Assembly (NCBI GenBank): GCA_031763025.1
Contig: JASSKH010000025.1
Span: 3,286,001-3,350,000, forward strand
Length of the DNA stretch: 64,000 bases
Reading direction: 5' to 3'
Origin: Macrocystis pyrifera
Taxonomy: Eukaryota; Sar; Phaeophyceae; Laminariales; Laminariaceae
Shown here: in pieces, positions 62,539-64,000 of the stretch
Position numbering within the stretch: the first letter of the stretch is position 1
Layout: each line of letters opens with the position of its first letter
Program-made: the position numbers and the translations under genes
Notes under the pieces: generated by a model
What the model was told of the DNA's origin: nothing
What the model saw: only the letters and a program-made list of their open reading frames with translations
Databases searched by the model: none

Positions 62539-62568
<30 letters not shown>
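62377..62568 (+). repeat. G-tract module G1 between two G runs
   Basis: G run of about 33 (62,377-62,409), then CGAACTCATTTGTTGCTTGC, CCGTTGACCACGCACCCCTT, GGAGCACCGTTCCTACTCCT, AGAGACACCTCCCACAGTTG and TTTCCATACA, then a G run of about 30 (62,539-62,568). Confidence 0.82.
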
Positions 62569-62569
<1 letters not shown>

Positions 62570-62647
62570 AAAACTTTCATCTCCGCCCGGCGGGGCAAAA
62601 AAATAGAAGTTTTCAGCGTATGTGGAGGCATTTCCTGCCAGGGACTA

Positions 62648-63366
62648 ATATTTAAATGCCGCGAATGGCCAAGAATTTTGCGAAACGGCGAGTGGATTTG
62701 CGAACGCGAGCGTTATTACCGTTATTACGTGTAACATGCATCTTTTGCAATTTATTCGATGTCTGTTCGTATATATACCTGGCATAATGGTCTACCAGAG
62801 TACATATTTGTAGGTGTTGGTACAGGCAGCTAGCTAGGTTGGGAAAGTCGCGGAATTCTGCGTCTGTAGTACCCGACGGGCGCGTGCGTTCGTGGCTTCA
62901 ACGGCGTGCGTTTTACTGATAAAACTGCAGCAGTAAGTCAGTTAACGTTAAATTTAAATGCCGCGAATGACCCAAGAATTTTGCGAAACGGCGAGTGGAA
63001 TTGCGAACTCGAGGGTGCGCGCGTTATTACCGTCATTACGTGTAACATGCATATTGTGCAATTTATTCGATGTCTGTTCGTACAAATACCTGGCATAATG
63101 GTCTACCAGAGCACATATTTGGAGGTATTCAAACACTGCAGAGTTATTGGAGCCCCTGTCCTGCGACCACAGAATGCATTGCATTAATCGTGGCGATGAG
63201 TTGATGTGAGAACAGCAACAACATATTAGTGGGTGCTGGTACAGGCAGCTAGCTGGGTTGGGAAATTCGCGGAATTCTGCGTCTTTCGTATCTGACGGGC
63301 GCGTGCGTTCGTGGCTTCAACGATGTGCTCTGTTGATGAAAACTGCAGCAGGGAGTCAGTTAACGT
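62648..63366. repeat. Tandem duplication of a 300-bp block, second copy interrupted
   Basis: Copy 1 (62,648-62,950) and copy 2 (62,950-63,366) share TTTAAATGCCGCGAATG, AAGAATTTTGCGAAACGGCG, GTGTAACATGCAT, AATTTATTCGATGTCTGTTC, GGCATAATGGTCTACCAGAG, GTACAGGCAGCTAGCT and GTCAGTTAACGT. Copy 2 has about 105 bp extra between 63,127 and 63,232. Confidence 0.85.
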
Positions 63367-63438
63367 GTGTTGGTATTCATAACACGCAAGACAACACACC
63401 GCTTGGGATGAATTTCGGAGGCAATTTTTTTCTTGTAA

Positions 63439-63467
63439 AAGGGGGGGGGGGGGGGGGGGGGGGGGGG
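63439..63467 (+). repeat. Poly(G) tract
   Basis: About 28 G in a row followed by CATGCATGCTTGC. Unlike other G runs it is not followed by a G1 or G2 module beyond the short CATGCATG. Confidence 0.8.
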
Positions 63468-63691
63468 CATGCATGCTTGCGCAACCAAAATGGTGGCTTC
63501 GGAAATAATCTCGTTCGAGATGTTTCCATAGATACGTCGCTCGGCAGTGCACCCTCTCCGTGGTCGAGAAAACAAGCTTGGACATCCGTCGGAGGGTGTG
63601 TGCTACCTTAAGGGGTATGCGGTACTTGGTTATATACTTCGCCACGCAACCAAGTCAGCTATGATCGTTGGGGCACTCCGCCACCCCACTA

Positions 63692-63804
63692 TTACGGGGG
63701 ACCATAGTAAATAGGACCAAATATTGTTGGTAAAAAATAGTGAAATATATACCTGGTAGGTTTTTATCTGTACCGTAGGTCCTATTTACTATGGCCCTCC
63801 GTAA
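63692..63804. mobile_element. MITE-A copy 14, carrying a CCTGGTA insertion
   Basis: TTACGGGGGACCATAGTAAA to ACTATGGCCCTCCGTAA with TA flanks. Where other copies read AAATATATAGGTTTTT this one reads AAATATATACCTGGTAGGTT, that is, 7 extra bases (CCTGGTA) after a TA. Confidence 0.9.
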
Positions 63805-63848
63805 TAACAAACCAGTCATGAGCCCACTACAGTAGTAAGCCAACTTAC

Positions 63849-63890
63849 AGCCATGACAACAAAGGCTACAGGCAATAGAGCATACAACAT
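63849..63890 (-). CDS. Possible first exon with signal-peptide start
   Basis: On the minus strand ATG at 63,890 opens MLYALLPVAFVVMA (14 codons) followed exactly by donor GTAAGT. The peptide is uniformly hydrophobic like a secretory signal, and a TATATA-like element lies about 25-30 bp upstream (AAATATATAG). No second exon was identified; it could start the ankyrin gene or another gene, or be chance. Confidence 0.3.
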
Positions 63891-64000
63891 CTTGGTGTCG
63901 GAAGCCTTCGAATCTATATATTTCGGCCTCTTAAACCTTTGCGCGCATCGAACCAAGCCTGATTCCCGAACACTAGCGCGCCTCCATGCGGTGGCTTGCG

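Overview
The window looks like nuclear DNA of a brown alga (Phaeophyceae, Ectocarpus-like). Three things point there. First, the left end carries an LRR-ROCO gene of the brown-algal type, with one 24-residue leucine-rich repeat per 72-nt exon, followed by Roc GTPase and COR exons. Second, introns are long, spliceosomal (GT..AG) and full of repeats. Third, most of the remaining sequence is short non-autonomous transposons, tRNA-derived SINEs, minisatellites and long homopolymer G or C tracts. The organism assignment is inference; nothing in the window names the species. No bacterial operons, CRISPR arrays or rRNA genes were seen.

Region by region. 1-13.8 kb (+): an LRR-ROCO gene with nine LRR exons, a linker/P-loop exon, two Roc exons and COR exons. 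Exon phases join across most junctions, but several lesions (in-frame TGA, TAG and TAA, a 2-nt frameshift, an altered Walker A residue) suggest a pseudogene or a decayed allele. 13.8-24.3 kb: transposon and repeat debris, one orphan terminal-exon-like reading frame (14.74 kb) and one two-helix membrane ORF (15.1 kb), a pair of tRNA-like repeats (19.6/19.9 kb) and a large inverted repeat (22.7/23.8 kb). 24.3-27.0 kb: a 5'-truncated non-LTR retrotransposon with a reverse transcriptase YLDD motif, a CCHC finger and a restriction-like endonuclease motif, lying between the two halves of a tRNA-derived SINE. 27-33 kb: low-complexity sequence with no recognisable gene.

33.4-61 kb (-): exons of a large gene on the minus strand. 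Ankyrin exons at 60.9, 55.4, 54.8 and 52.8 kb join in phase (apart from one apparent 1-nt deletion in a G run) and lead into charged or coiled-coil exons at 51.1, 40.7 and 36.4 kb. A long Ser/Ala/Gly-rich terminal exon at 34.8-33.4 kb may belong to the same gene. Introns of this gene are packed with MITEs, SINEs, G-tract modules and tandem duplications. 61-64 kb: repeats, a duplicated block, and at the far right a possible minus-strand first exon encoding a signal-peptide-like start.

The most unusual observations are the cassette architecture of the LRR exons, a 9-mer TACCWGGTA that occurs at least 29 times in 64 kb against about 0.5 expected and looks like a TA-flanked insertion or transposon footprint, a palindromic MITE family with TA target duplications (14 copies), and nested SINE/LINE/MITE insertions that give a relative chronology. 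All calls come from reading the sequence; no database search was run.
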